The notes under the pieces are model-generated. The model searched no databases, had not been told where the DNA came from, and saw only the letters and a program-made list of their open reading frames with translations. Below, one piece after another: positions 17,857-27,190 of a stretch of DNA of 64,000 nt. The position numbers were made by a program, and so were the translations under genes. How positions within the stretch are numbered: position 1 is the first letter of the stretch; the number at the start of each line of letters is the position of its first letter. The stretch is from Dysgonomonas sp. 511 (lineage in GTDB: Bacteria > Bacteroidota > Bacteroidia > Bacteroidales > Dysgonomonadaceae): assembly GCF_010501105.1 (NCBI RefSeq), contig NZ_QVMQ01000001.1, positions 1 to 64,000 of the forward strand. The letters run 5' to 3'.

Positions 17857-19077
17857 TTAGGCTTCGCCATCGAGCATTGCATCTCTATAACCCAAGAAAT
17901 ATAAAATACCATCGAGCCCTACTGTCGACAAAGATTGTTTGGCATTCTCTTTGACTTTAGGCTTTGCATGGAAAGCAATTCCCAAACCGGCAATTCCCAA
18001 CATTGGCAAATCATTAGCACCATCGCCGACTGCAACAGTCTGCTGTATATCAACTTTTTCTACCTGAGCAAGCAGCCGTAGAAGCTCTGCTTTACGCTTA
18101 CCGTCTACAATATCCCCTACATAGTTGCCTGTCAACTTTCCATTTTCTATTTCCAGTTCGTTAGCATAAACATAGTCGAACCCGTACTTCTCTTTCAGAT
18201 AATTACCGAAATAGGTAAATCCCCCTGATAAGATAGCCAGTTTGCATCCGCTCTTCTTCAATACACGGATAAGGCGGGTCATACCTTCTGTTATAGGCAA
18301 ATTCTCGGCGATCTCTTTCATTACCGATTCATCAAGCCCTTTAAGCAATGAAACCCTTTGCTTGAAGCTTTCGGAGAAATCTATTTCGCCACGCATAGCC
18401 GATTCTGTAATAGCTTTTACCCGCTCGCCCACTCCGGCACGTTCTGCCAGTTCGTCTATCACTTCTGTTTGTATCAATGTAGAATCCATATCGAAACATA
18501 CAAGGCGGCGCATACGGCGATACATACTTTCTACCTGAAAAGCAATGTCTATGCCCTGTTCGTCGGCAAGCTTCATAAATTCATGCTTCAATTCCTGAAC
18601 ATCGTCCACTGCACCTCTTATTGCAAGTTCGATACAAGATCTTCCCGGCCTGTCTGCTCCATTCAAAGGGACACGTCCGGTCAGGCGTATTATTTTCTCT
18701 ATATTAAGCTTATATTTCTGGCTGATTTGTGCTACGGCCGATATCTGCTCGGGCTTTAATGTACGCCCCAGCAAGGTCACAATGTAGCGGTTTTTTATGC
18801 CTTGTGTACATACCCAACGGGAGTATTCTTCTTTGCTGATAGGCGAAAAACGGATTATAACGCCAATCTCTGTGGCTTTAAACAACAAATCTTTAATGAC
18901 TTCTCCTGCATTAGAAGCCTCAAACATAATAGCAAGAGACAATGAATGATGAATATTTGCCTGGCCAATATCAAGTATATTTGCATTATGATTTGCTAAA
19001 ACGGCTGTCAGCGCCGCTGTAACTCCAGGTTTATCTTCACCTGACAGGCTTGCTAATATTATTTCCGAATTTTCCAT
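17857..19077 (-). CDS. serB: Phosphoserine phosphatase with N-terminal ACT domains
   Basis: 406 aa. The C-terminal HAD phosphatase domain (about residues 190-395) has the nucleophile motif DMDSTL, the SGGFTYF motif II and the GDGANDLPML motif IV. It removes phosphate from L-3-phosphoserine, the last step of serine synthesis. The N-terminal 185 residues form two ACT-type regions, the first beginning ILASLSGEDKPGVTAALTAV, the second IVTLLGRTLKPEQI, as in the longer mycobacterial SerB2 type; these would bind an amino-acid effector. It lies 38 bases downstream of argH in the same direction and is probably the last gene of the pyrE operon. Confidence 0.92.
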   Translation of the reverse strand: MENSEIILASLSGEDKPGVTAALTAVLANHNANILDIGQANIHHSLSLAIMFEASNAGEVIKDLLFKATEIGVIIRFSPISKEEYSRWVCTQGIKNRYIVTLLGRTLKPEQISAVAQISQKYKLNIEKIIRLTGRVPLNGADRPGRSCIELAIRGAVDDVQELKHEFMKLADEQGIDIAFQVESMYRRMRRLVCFDMDSTLIQTEVIDELAERAGVGERVKAITESAMRGEIDFSESFKQRVSLLKGLDESVMKEIAENLPITEGMTRLIRVLKKSGCKLAILSGGFTYFGNYLKEKYGFDYVYANELEIENGKLTGNYVGDIVDGKRKAELLRLLAQVEKVDIQQTVAVGDGANDLPMLGIAGLGIAFHAKPKVKENAKQSLSTVGLDGILYFLGYRDAMLDGEA

Positions 19078-19115
19078 TGTAATTTCTAATAATCAGATTT
19101 CTTGATACTTTGTAA

Positions 19116-20447
19116 TCAAGCGAGTAAAGCTTTTTCTGCTTTTTCTGCTTTTGCGAAATCGAACTGATCTATGATTTGCTGTTTTAGTATATTTATGCGG
19201 TCATTGCACAAGTTGCCAATACTACCTTCGTGCGTATGGGCTACTGTCTTATCGTGGGCGAAATTGCCTTTTTCTATTTCCAATCCTACATGTTTATAAG
19301 CATCGCGAAATGGCATTCCCTCCAAAACTAGGCGGTTTACTTCTTCGACACTGAATATAAGCAGGTACTTAGGGTCGTCTAGTATATTCCTATTTACCTC
19401 CAATTCGCTAACCATATGCCCCACCATATTCAGGCAATCGTTCACTTCTTCGAATGAAGGGATAAACTGTTCTTTTATGATTTGCAAGTCGCGGAAGTAT
19501 CCTGAAGGCAGATTGTTTATAATCAAGGTAATATCGTTAGGTAAGGCTTGAAGTTTATTGCATTTTGCTCGCGTAAGTTCAAATACATCAGGATTTTTCT
19601 TATGGGGCATAATGCTTGATCCGGTTGTATATTCATCCGGCAATTTAATGAAACCAAAGTTTTGGCTATTGTACAAGCATGCGTCGTACGACAGTTTAGA
19701 TAATGTACCTGCAATGGATGCAATGGCGAAAGAAACTATCCGTTCCATTTTCCCCCTGCCCATTTGCGCATATACTACATTATAGTCCATAGAATCGAAT
19801 CCCAGCAAATCGGTGGTCATCTGGCGATTGAGAGGGAAAGACGAGCCATAGCCCGCCGCCGAACCTAGAGGGTTGCGATTGCAGACTTTATATGCTGCCA
19901 GAAGAACTTGCAGGTCGTCGACCAAACTTTCGGCATAGGCACCAAACCAAAGCCCGAAAGATGAAGGCATCGCTATCTGCAGGTGGGTGTATCCCGGCAT
20001 CAACACATCCTTATATTTTTCACTCTGATCTATTAGAATATCTATAAGACGGGATACAGAATCGACAAGAATATGGATCTGATGGCGTGTAAATAATTTC
20101 AGGTCGACCAAAACCTGGTCATTGCGCGAACGTCCGCTATGTATTTTTTTCCCCACATCGCCTAGTTTGCGGGTAAGCATCAATTCTACTTGCGAATGAA
20201 CATCTTCGATACCATCTTCTATTACAAATTTACCATCAACGGCAATCTCATATATTTGCTTCAGCTCTTTGGAAAGGAGCCTCAGTTCTTCCTGCTGCAG
20301 AAGCCCGACAGATTCGAGCATTGTTATATGAGCCATCGATCCTAAAACATCAAATGGAGCAAGATATACATCGAGCTCCCTGTCGCGTCCAACAGTATAT
20401 GTTTCTACATCTTTATTTACCTGAACGCTCTTCTCCCAAAGTTTCAT
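19116..20447 (-). CDS. argH: Argininosuccinate lyase
   Basis: 443 aa. The fumarase/aspartase superfamily signature GSSIMPHKKNPDVFE is present with its catalytic Ser. The N-terminal HSGRSRNDQV and the GYTHLQIAMPSSFG motif are both diagnostic of ArgH. It cleaves argininosuccinate to arginine and fumarate in the cytoplasm. It is slightly shorter than E. coli ArgH (457 aa). The gene starts 3 bases after the SRPBCC gene stop. The ArgF'-type transcarbamylase of the same pathway is elsewhere, at 38957; argG is not in the window. Confidence 0.95.
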   Translation of the reverse strand: MKLWEKSVQVNKDVETYTVGRDRELDVYLAPFDVLGSMAHITMLESVGLLQQEELRLLSKELKQIYEIAVDGKFVIEDGIEDVHSQVELMLTRKLGDVGKKIHSGRSRNDQVLVDLKLFTRHQIHILVDSVSRLIDILIDQSEKYKDVLMPGYTHLQIAMPSSFGLWFGAYAESLVDDLQVLLAAYKVCNRNPLGSAAGYGSSFPLNRQMTTDLLGFDSMDYNVVYAQMGRGKMERIVSFAIASIAGTLSKLSYDACLYNSQNFGFIKLPDEYTTGSSIMPHKKNPDVFELTRAKCNKLQALPNDITLIINNLPSGYFRDLQIIKEQFIPSFEEVNDCLNMVGHMVSELEVNRNILDDPKYLLIFSVEEVNRLVLEGMPFRDAYKHVGLEIEKGNFAHDKTVAHTHEGSIGNLCNDRINILKQQIIDQFDFAKAEKAEKALLA

Positions 20448-20450
20448 CGG

Positions 20451-20891
20451 TTATTCTTCTGTTCTGTTATTCAAAATTTCACGATACGGCAATGCAGCGA
20501 GCACTTCTACCACCTTATCTATTCCGGTCTGCAAGGGTTTGGAGACCATCGGCTTCAAAAAGGGATTTAGATCGGCTTGTATGGTAAGTTTCATTCTGGA
20601 ATTGCCTTCGGAATCGGGCAATAGCTGTATCCACATCTTCACGTCGAAGGGCAATTGCTCTGCTTGGAATTTTATTGTTTTGTCAGGCTCTCTTTCTACT
20701 ACAAGAAATCTGACTTGACCTATCGGGTCTACAGTTACGGTACAAGAATCTTTATCAAAAGAAAATCCCTTAATTTTATCCTGAGGTATCTTATCTTTTG
20801 CTAATTCCAGATTATTCAAATCGGACAAGACTGCAAATACATCCTTATTTTGATATGGTATAATCTTTATTTCACTGGTATATTCAGCCAT
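20451..20891 (-). CDS. SRPBCC/START-like domain protein
   Basis: 146 aa, no signal peptide. The pattern of an early strand (SEIKIIPYQNKDVFAVLSD), a middle sheet (GQVRFLVVEREPDKTIKFQ) and a long C-terminal helix (MVSKPLQTGIDKVVEVLAAL) fits the helix-grip SRPBCC fold, which binds small hydrophobic ligands. The ligand and function are unknown. It sits between pyrE (14 bases) and argH (3 bases), so it is translated with two biosynthetic genes. That placement does not by itself suggest a role. Confidence 0.7.
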   Translation of the reverse strand: MAEYTSEIKIIPYQNKDVFAVLSDLNNLELAKDKIPQDKIKGFSFDKDSCTVTVDPIGQVRFLVVEREPDKTIKFQAEQLPFDVKMWIQLLPDSEGNSRMKLTIQADLNPFLKPMVSKPLQTGIDKVVEVLAALPYREILNNRTEE

Positions 20892-20905
20892 CTCCTATAT
20901 CTTAT

Positions 20906-21541
20906 TTATTTCCAGTCTGCCGGAGCTTTACGCCATTCCTGAAGTGTTTCGAGGTCGGATTCGGCGATATAATCTATGCGCAACGCCTCGTCGAGCACAG
21001 CATCATAGTTGGTCAAAGTCAACAATTCGACTCCTGCTTGAGCAAACTTATCGGTTGCGATAGGAAATCCATATGTAAAATTGGCAACCATACCTACAAC
21101 TTCCGATCCGTCTTTACGAATGGCTTCTACGGCCTTTAGGCTGCTCGACCCCGTAGATACAAGGTCTTCGACGACAACGACTTTGCTGCCTGGTTTAAGT
21201 TCGCCTTCTATTAGGTTTTCCAGTCCGTGATCTTTTGGTGTAGAACGTATATATATGAAAGGAAGCCCTAGTAAATCGGCGACCAATGCTCCGGGCGCAA
21301 TGGCTCCGGTGGCAACGCCTGCTATGGCATCAACTTCTGTAAAATTTTCGAGAATAAGACGCGATAGTTCTGTCTTTATAAATGTGCGGATACGGGGGTA
21401 TGATATCAACTTACGGTTATCGCAATATATTGGCGATTTCCACCCCGAGGCCCAAGTAAAGGGATTGGATGGTTGCAGTTTAATAGCTCTAATACTAAGG
21501 AGTTTTTCTGCTGTAAGCTTTTCTAATGTGCTGGTGCTCAT
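20906..21541 (-). CDS. pyrE: Orotate phosphoribosyltransferase
   Basis: 211 aa. It joins orotate to PRPP to form OMP in pyrimidine synthesis. The PRPP-binding motif reads VVVVEDLVSTGSSSLKAVEAI, and upstream motifs include ASGWKSPIYCDNRKLISYP and IAGVATGAIAPGALVADLLG. The length matches bacterial PyrE. It is the first gene of a minus-strand cluster with an SRPBCC gene, argH and serB. A -7 promoter box lies at 21584-21591, downstream of a candidate structured RNA and its terminator. Confidence 0.95.
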   Translation of the reverse strand: MSTSTLEKLTAEKLLSIRAIKLQPSNPFTWASGWKSPIYCDNRKLISYPRIRTFIKTELSRLILENFTEVDAIAGVATGAIAPGALVADLLGLPFIYIRSTPKDHGLENLIEGELKPGSKVVVVEDLVSTGSSSLKAVEAIRKDGSEVVGMVANFTYGFPIATDKFAQAGVELLTLTNYDAVLDEALRIDYIAESDLETLQEWRKAPADWK

Positions 21542-21583
21542 ATTTTTTTTTTCAAAATAACAACAATCTATTTTATCAGGCTA

Positions 21584-21591
21584 CAAATATA
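21584..21591 (-). promoter_or_regulatory. -7 promoter element of the pyrE operon
   Basis: TATATTTG read on the minus strand, 43 bases before the pyrE start at 21541. It fits TAnnTTTG. Confidence 0.5.
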
Positions 21592-21659
21592 CGATTTATA
21601 GATAAAATAAAAGAAATTATAGCATAAAGAAATATATTTAAACTTGGAGTAAATAATAG

Positions 21660-21897
21660 AAACAAAGAGGAGCAATCTGAAAATCAGATTACTCCTCTAG
21701 TATAATAAAGCCGTATTGGTGGATATAGCCGAAACTCCATAAAACAGGATTTGAGTGCCTTGATCCCTTTGTAATCCACTGTGCGATGCAACCCGGAGGT
21801 GTGGCCCGCCATTAGAATCAAAAGCTTGTCTCGGATATTTGTATTAATTGATGAGTTTCCCAATCGACCAACACGACTTAAACTAATCTCCTTTAGC
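21660..21897 (-). ncRNA. Candidate rod-shaped noncoding RNA (6S-like architecture)
   Basis: A minus-strand transcript of about 235 nt is bounded by a full promoter (-33 at 21931-21934, -7 at 21903-21910) and a terminator (21666-21698). No reading frame is convincing. The distal arms 21867-21879 and 21708-21720 pair over 13 consecutive positions (two G-U). Nested inside are GAAACUC/GAGUUUC, UUUUGAUUCU/GGGAUCAAGG and CCAC/GUGG helices, separated by internal loops. A long closed rod with a central bubble is the plan of 6S RNA, and promoter-plus-terminator intergenic RNAs are known in Bacteroidales (for example the Bacteroidales-1 motif). I cannot assign it to a family from memory. Confidence 0.5.
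21666..21698 (-). terminator. Terminator of the candidate RNA upstream of pyrE
   Basis: Perfectly spaced 15-base arms with one mismatch (21666-21680 and 21684-21698) around AAA. On the minus strand TTGTTTC follows the stem. It isolates the RNA from the pyrE promoter. Confidence 0.7.
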
Positions 21898-21902
21898 TAA
21901 AT

Positions 21903-21934
21903 CAAAGTTATGCAAAAGAATTTTACTTTCCAAA
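21903..21934 (-). promoter_or_regulatory. Complete bipartite promoter of the candidate RNA
   Basis: Read on the minus strand: TTTG (21934-21931), a 20-base spacer, then TAACTTTG (21910-21903). This is one of the best matches to the Bacteroidetes promoter in the window. Transcription would start near 21897. Confidence 0.65.
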
Positions 21935-21941
21935 TATTGTA

Positions 21942-22100
21942 TCAATAATTAACGTCTTTCTTCTTGGTGCTGCACCCGCATGTAGAACAGCCGCAGCCTT
22001 TTTTTTGTTCGTTTGCGGAGAAGAAAAAGTTGTATATTTTGTATATAATAATTATTGAGACAACCACTCCTATTAATCCGACAATTATTTCTTGAAACAT
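21942..22100 (-). CDS. FeoB-associated Cys-rich membrane peptide
   Basis: 52 aa, read directly from the DNA: MFQEIIVGLIGVVVSIIIIY, then a short linker, then a C-terminal cluster GCGCSTCGCS with four cysteines and a Lys-rich tail. One membrane helix followed by a CxC-x2-CxC cluster is the FeoB-associated Cys-rich membrane protein pattern; such peptides usually lie next to feoB and may handle Fe(II). Here the FeoAB gene is 5 kb away on the other strand, with a SusC/SusD pair in between. The cluster could bind iron or another metal; this is inference. Confidence 0.8.
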   Translation of the reverse strand: MFQEIIVGLIGVVVSIIIIYKIYNFFFSANEQKKGCGCSTCGCSTKKKDVNY

Positions 22101-22271
22101 AAGATCTTATTTTTATTGAGATTAAAGATAAAGAATAGTTACGCTTTTTCCAGTAGATAGACATATATAAAATGTTAACAAAAAAAGACCATTCAGTATT
22201 GAATGATCTTTTTTGTTATATCACAAGCTACACGATAAATCAATAATCTGCATTTTGATGTATATCTGGAT

Positions 22272-23666
22272 TCACATCAATTTCAGCTTGGTCACTGGCA
22301 CTTGATCTTTTCTGGTTATTGGAGTGTTAGGCAAATATCCCACACGATTAACTGTACTAGTACCCAAGTCTCTAATTATATCAAAGAAACGATGTCCTTC
22401 CCCAAATAACTCTTTACGTCTTTCTTTCATTACTAAATCAAGAGTAGCTGTAACATCTGTAGCTTCCGGATTAGCTCGTTTACGTATAGCATTCAGATAG
22501 GTAGAAGCATCTGATTTTCCTGTTCGAGAACCAGCTTCAGCTACAATTAAATACATATCAGATAGACGTATCACACGAGTGTTATTAACATAAACATTTC
22601 CATTCCTACCAGGATACTTATTTATAAAATAACCCATTGTGCCCGCATTGTCCAGTTGCTCAGCTTCCAATAACCCCAAACGAACATCTTTAGCGTCTTC
22701 TTTTAATATATCATGCAATTCTTTTGTTATAATAGAGGCATAATATCCATCAATGCTCCATACATACCCAATTCCTTCTCTATCAGCATTGTCCGTTTCT
22801 GAACTGTGGATTTCAAAGATAGATTCGGTAGTAAATTCTTGAGACCATGAATTCACATAATCTGCATTACCAATAAGAGAGTATCCTCCATTTGTAACTA
22901 CATCTTTTGCTTCTTTATATGCATTTTCATAATCTCCCATATAGAGATAAACTCTGGCAAGCAAGGCTTTTGCAGCCCAGTAGCTCATCTTTCCATTTGT
23001 TTTGGTTTTATTCAACAAAACTTTTGAAGTACTTATACCTAATGCTTCCTTCAGATCACCCAAAATAAATGTATATGTTTGCTCAACTGTACTTCTTTGA
23101 GGCTTATCATTTTTCGAAAAGACCTTATCGGCGATGATTGCACCCCACGCACTCTTATTTTTAAGATATGGTTCCCCATATATTTTCAATACATCAAAGT
23201 GCATTAATGCTCTCAAAGCTAAGGCCTGCCCTCTTACGTCATCTAATGTTGTTTGTTCTTTCTCTGTACTTATCTTAACAGAACCTGCATCAATCTTCGT
23301 TATAAGGTTATTTACCCTATTCATATTTCTGTAAATATATTGCCAGAAAGAACCTCCATTTGTAGATGTCAACGCTGTAGCATGACCAAATGTAAATTGG
23401 CTATATGTACGTTGACCATTAAAAGTCGTAGCCATATCATCCCCCCTCACATCACCATAGGTGATCATGTCTGTTCCATAATAATAACGCGAAACAAAAC
23501 CTGTATATACACCATTTAGTGCAGCTGTAGCTTCACCAACAGTGGTAACGGCTGTTTCATTTGGTATTTGGTCGCTAGGAGACACTTCTAGGAAATCGGA
23601 ACATGCCGAAAACGAAATTAACCCCAACAAAATTGCGCCACTTAGCAATTTTTTTATATTATACAT
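22272..23666 (-). CDS. SusD/RagB family outer-membrane lipoprotein
   Basis: 464 aa. A lipoprotein signal ends at Cys22 (SFSAC), followed by SDFLEVSPSDQIPNETAVT, the typical SusD opening. TPR-like helices follow (LRALMHFDVLKIYGEPYL, ALLARVYLYMGDYENAYKEA). The C-terminus carries the RagB/SusD motif (LVMKERRKELFGEGHRFFDI). It would cap the TonB-dependent transporter encoded 18 bases upstream. No glycosidase, peptidase or regulator accompanies the pair, so the substrate cannot be deduced. The coding sequence looks more AT-rich than neighbouring genes. Confidence 0.9.
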   Translation of the reverse strand: MYNIKKLLSGAILLGLISFSACSDFLEVSPSDQIPNETAVTTVGEATAALNGVYTGFVSRYYYGTDMITYGDVRGDDMATTFNGQRTYSQFTFGHATALTSTNGGSFWQYIYRNMNRVNNLITKIDAGSVKISTEKEQTTLDDVRGQALALRALMHFDVLKIYGEPYLKNKSAWGAIIADKVFSKNDKPQRSTVEQTYTFILGDLKEALGISTSKVLLNKTKTNGKMSYWAAKALLARVYLYMGDYENAYKEAKDVVTNGGYSLIGNADYVNSWSQEFTTESIFEIHSSETDNADREGIGYVWSIDGYYASIITKELHDILKEDAKDVRLGLLEAEQLDNAGTMGYFINKYPGRNGNVYVNNTRVIRLSDMYLIVAEAGSRTGKSDASTYLNAIRKRANPEATDVTATLDLVMKERRKELFGEGHRFFDIIRDLGTSTVNRVGYLPNTPITRKDQVPVTKLKLM

Positions 23667-23684
23667 ATCTATTATTTTTTAAAA

Positions 23685-26600
23685 TTAAAAACTCAATTCC
23701 ACTCCAAAAGTAACATCTTTGAGAGGAGGTAGTGCATATCCAACAATATAATCAGACGGAACTTCAGGATCGAAGTCTGCAGTTTTTCTCAAAGTCAATA
23801 AATTAGTAGCATTAACAATAAACCTTACAGACCCTAAATTAATTTTCTTTACAACATGCGTTGGCAAAGTATAGCTTAAAGATATATTTTTCAACCTAGC
23901 ATGTGTTGAACTATGTATCCATTTTGACGAAGAGTAGTTTCCATAGGCATATCCAGTGATACGGCGTCCGACTCCTGTATCTCCCGATTTTCTCCATCTA
24001 TTTTCATATTGTCCTATAGATGGCATATAACTGTAATTAAAGTCATACATACCATTAGTGTCTCGAATCCATCCCTCATCATAAAATCTACCACCCAAAG
24101 AGAATGACACTAGTGCCGAAAGTTCAAATCCTTTATAAGAGAAGGTGTTAGACCATCCTCCAGTTAAATCTGGATCTGCTTTATCGATTAGGACACGCTC
24201 GGCCAATGCTGGGTTTTCCGTGATATCCCGGGAAAGAGTTCCGTCGTCTTTTAATTTATTTGTATACCATTGTTCCGCTCCAGTTTCAGGATTAACTCCT
24301 GCATACTCCCTTGTATAGAAAGAATAATACGATTCTCCTGTCTTTGTTATAAACGGCAACCCGTCTCTACTCTTAATTTCCTGGTCCCCATACACTTTTG
24401 TTACTTTATTTGAATTATGAGCAAGGTTCAGTTTTGTATGCCAAAAGAAATCTTTATTATTAACGACATCAACACCTATTGAGATTTCAATACCTTTATT
24501 CGACATTTCGCCCAAGTTTGCCACATAGTTGACAAATCCGGTAGTATGAGAGACTGGAACCGTAGCAATCAGATCTTTTGATTTTTTATTGTATAAGTCT
24601 AACTCAAAAGACAAACGATTAAACAATCTAGCTTCGAGACCAAAGTCTAATGTATTGAATTTTTCCCATTTCAAGTCAGGATTAAATATTCTTGCTGGAT
24701 ATGTTCCTGGAGACCCCATATAACTGGCTGTCACATAATATGTATTTTGTGACGAATAATATGTCGAAGGTAGGTTTCCGGTTTCACCATATGAGGTTCT
24801 AAGTTTTAAATCATCAATAAATGTTAATGAAGACATAAACTTTTCAGCAGATACACGCCATGCACCCGATAGAGACCAGAATGTACCCCAGCGGTTATTC
24901 TCTCCAAAACGAGTACTACCGTCACGTCTCAAGCTAGCCGAAGCATAATACTTGTTATCATAATTATAATTTAATCGGGAAAGGACGGACAATATGCGGT
25001 CATTGTCCTTCACAGAGTAAGCTCCAGTAGGTGTTGCTGCACCAGCAAGTTCATATACTTGTGACGACGCATATCCTTGACCTACAGCTTGAATCATATC
25101 TTCGACTCTTTTTTCAACATCCCAGCCTATCAGCACATCAAAATTATGAACATCCTTAAAAGTTTTATCATATGACAAAATAGAAGATGAATATAATTTT
25201 CTGGATTCTGGCGTCATTTTAATAGTCAAACCACCTGCATTCGCACCATTCCTACCATCTTTTGACCATACAGTAGTTGATCTTACATTGTTATAATCAT
25301 AACTCAATGTTTGTTTAAACTGCAAATTATCATAAATCTTGTACTGAGCCCAAAATGAAGCTCTTGCGCTAAACACGTCTAACAAATATTTATCGGTATT
25401 TAACGATTTAACTGGATTGGCCAAACCGCCAAGCATTGTTCCTTCATAAAAAGTACCATCGGCATTGTATATAGGTGTAGTCGGCGCCAGATAGTTTCTT
25501 GTTGCATAATAAGGGTTTGCATAAGCCCCACCTTCTGCTACACGGTTTTTCTTAACTTGTGCTATCGAAATATTCGCCCCCATTTTTAGATTGTCGGTTT
25601 CATGGCTTAAGTTTAATCGACCTGTGTATTGCTTAATCCATGAATTTTCAGCTTTACCTGATTCGTCAAGAGCACCTAGCGACGCAAAAAATTTAGTTTT
25701 ATCATTACCACCCTCTATTGAGGCCTCATAGTTCTGAATAGTTCCTGTACTTTTAAACAAGGCATCCTCCCAATCAGAATATCCCCCTTCTGGTATAGGG
25801 TAAAACGCGTCGATGCGAGCTTGAGCACTAGCCATGGCATCTTCGTGAGATGCACCCCCATCTATTTGTTTATTATACCATGAATCTTTCATAACATCGC
25901 GGAATTGATCTCCATTAAGAACCTTCCGGCTTGTTACTGCCCAATCATTAAAACCAACCGAAGCTTTCAGAGAGACTCTTGTCTTTCCTGATTTACCACC
26001 TTTCGTAGTTATTATTATAACACCATTAGCACCGCGAGAACCATACATAGCAGATGCAGCAGCATCTTTTAGTATCGTTATTGACGCTATATCAGAAGTC
26101 CTGATCAAACTTGAAATACCCAAACTACCAGCCGAGCCACTAACTCCTGACACTGACATATTTTCTGGAACTACGGGAATCCCATCTATCACATACAAAG
26201 GTTCGTTAGATCCGTTAATAGACCCCATACCACGCAGTCGTATTGACTGTTGTGATCCTGGTTGCCCTGACGGAGATGTAATTGAAATACCTGGAGATAT
26301 TCCCTGCATCGCTTTCTCAAAAGAGACAGCTGGCACATCCTTGATAGCATCTGACGTAACAACACTGGCTGCTCCTGTAAATGAAGCCTTTTGGGTTGTT
26401 CCATAAGGCACAGTTATCTCAACTGCACTCAACTCTGTCACGTTGTCCGCCATCGTCACTGTCATGCCTTGAACAGCCTTAACCTCTACGGTTTTCATCC
26501 CTACAAGGGTAAATACCAGCGTACTCTTTCCTTCCGGAACATTAATGGAATATTTACCATCTAAATCTGTCACAGTACCGATAGTAGTACCTTTTACCAC

Positions 26601-26732
26601 AACAGAAGCACTAATCACAGGTTCTCCGTTACCGTCAACGACAATACCGTTAAACCGCGTCGTAGTTTGTGCCATAACAAGCCCTATGCTTATAAATAAG
26701 CAGGACAGAAAAAACACCATTCTTTTCTTCAT
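23685..26732 (-). CDS. SusC/RagA family TonB-dependent outer-membrane transporter
   Basis: 1015 aa. Signal peptide (MVFFLSCLFISIGLVMAQ), then a carboxypeptidase-regulatory-like domain (FNGIVVDGNGEPVISASVVV, about residues 25-105). The plug domain has the SusC signature IRLRGMGSINGSNEPLYVID, and a long beta-barrel ends in an aromatic residue (DVTFGVELSF). It forms a transporter with the downstream SusD. The pair is flanked by ferrous-iron genes rather than by enzymes, so an iron-complex or peptide substrate is possible but unproven. A good minus-strand promoter lies at 26833-26863. Confidence 0.93.
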   Translation of the reverse strand: MKKRMVFFLSCLFISIGLVMAQTTTRFNGIVVDGNGEPVISASVVVKGTTIGTVTDLDGKYSINVPEGKSTLVFTLVGMKTVEVKAVQGMTVTMADNVTELSAVEITVPYGTTQKASFTGAASVVTSDAIKDVPAVSFEKAMQGISPGISITSPSGQPGSQQSIRLRGMGSINGSNEPLYVIDGIPVVPENMSVSGVSGSAGSLGISSLIRTSDIASITILKDAAASAMYGSRGANGVIIITTKGGKSGKTRVSLKASVGFNDWAVTSRKVLNGDQFRDVMKDSWYNKQIDGGASHEDAMASAQARIDAFYPIPEGGYSDWEDALFKSTGTIQNYEASIEGGNDKTKFFASLGALDESGKAENSWIKQYTGRLNLSHETDNLKMGANISIAQVKKNRVAEGGAYANPYYATRNYLAPTTPIYNADGTFYEGTMLGGLANPVKSLNTDKYLLDVFSARASFWAQYKIYDNLQFKQTLSYDYNNVRSTTVWSKDGRNGANAGGLTIKMTPESRKLYSSSILSYDKTFKDVHNFDVLIGWDVEKRVEDMIQAVGQGYASSQVYELAGAATPTGAYSVKDNDRILSVLSRLNYNYDNKYYASASLRRDGSTRFGENNRWGTFWSLSGAWRVSAEKFMSSLTFIDDLKLRTSYGETGNLPSTYYSSQNTYYVTASYMGSPGTYPARIFNPDLKWEKFNTLDFGLEARLFNRLSFELDLYNKKSKDLIATVPVSHTTGFVNYVANLGEMSNKGIEISIGVDVVNNKDFFWHTKLNLAHNSNKVTKVYGDQEIKSRDGLPFITKTGESYYSFYTREYAGVNPETGAEQWYTNKLKDDGTLSRDITENPALAERVLIDKADPDLTGGWSNTFSYKGFELSALVSFSLGGRFYDEGWIRDTNGMYDFNYSYMPSIGQYENRWRKSGDTGVGRRITGYAYGNYSSSKWIHSSTHARLKNISLSYTLPTHVVKKINLGSVRFIVNATNLLTLRKTADFDPEVPSDYIVGYALPPLKDVTFGVELSF

Positions 26733-27190
26733 ACAAACACTATTTATTATAAAATATTAAAAACCAATGTTATATCTCCCATAACATTCAGACGCAAGTC
26801 TTATTTTTAGCATCTATTTATTTTTGGATACACAAAATTAAAAAAAATTGCGGAAATGACAAATTGCAACCGTAATGCCGCAAACAGCACAAATTGACAG
26901 AAAAACAGCCAAATACAGCAATAAAAACCACAAAAAAACCTCGCTACACCAAAACGAAACCTTATTCATGTGTCAAAAAGACAAAAAACAAGGTAAAATG
27001 GGAGCCTTTATTAATGCATTTTTTAACATTAAATTCTAAAAAAAAATAATTCAATGAAAGATTTCGCACCAGCCCTCACTCTCTCGATGCACCTTTTTTA
27101 TACTCATTCTAAATAAAAAACGCTGTTTGTTTGTATATAATATGGCAAAAAATATCCATCTTTGCAACTGAAAATAAAAAGGATAAACTA
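26733..27190. other. 458-base AT-rich intergenic region between divergent susC and feoAB
   Basis: It holds the minus-strand susC promoter (26833-26863). Near 27154-27165 there is a weaker box, CATCTTTG, that could serve feoAB, with TTTG about 23 bases upstream. The centre is unusually A-rich (runs of AAAAACC and AAAAAAACC). I see no gene and no clear regulator palindrome. Confidence 0.5.
26833..26863 (-). promoter_or_regulatory. Bipartite promoter of the minus-strand susC-susD pair
   Basis: On the minus strand TTTG (26863-26860), a 19-base spacer and TAATTTTG (26840-26833) fit the Bacteroidetes consensus. The leader to the susC start would be about 95 bases. Confidence 0.6.

Noticed and set aside
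21949-22164. 71-codon minus-strand frame overlapping the Cys-rich peptide
   Set aside because: The alternative frame gives the FeoB-associated CxC pattern and membrane helix; this one gives an Arg-rich product without features.
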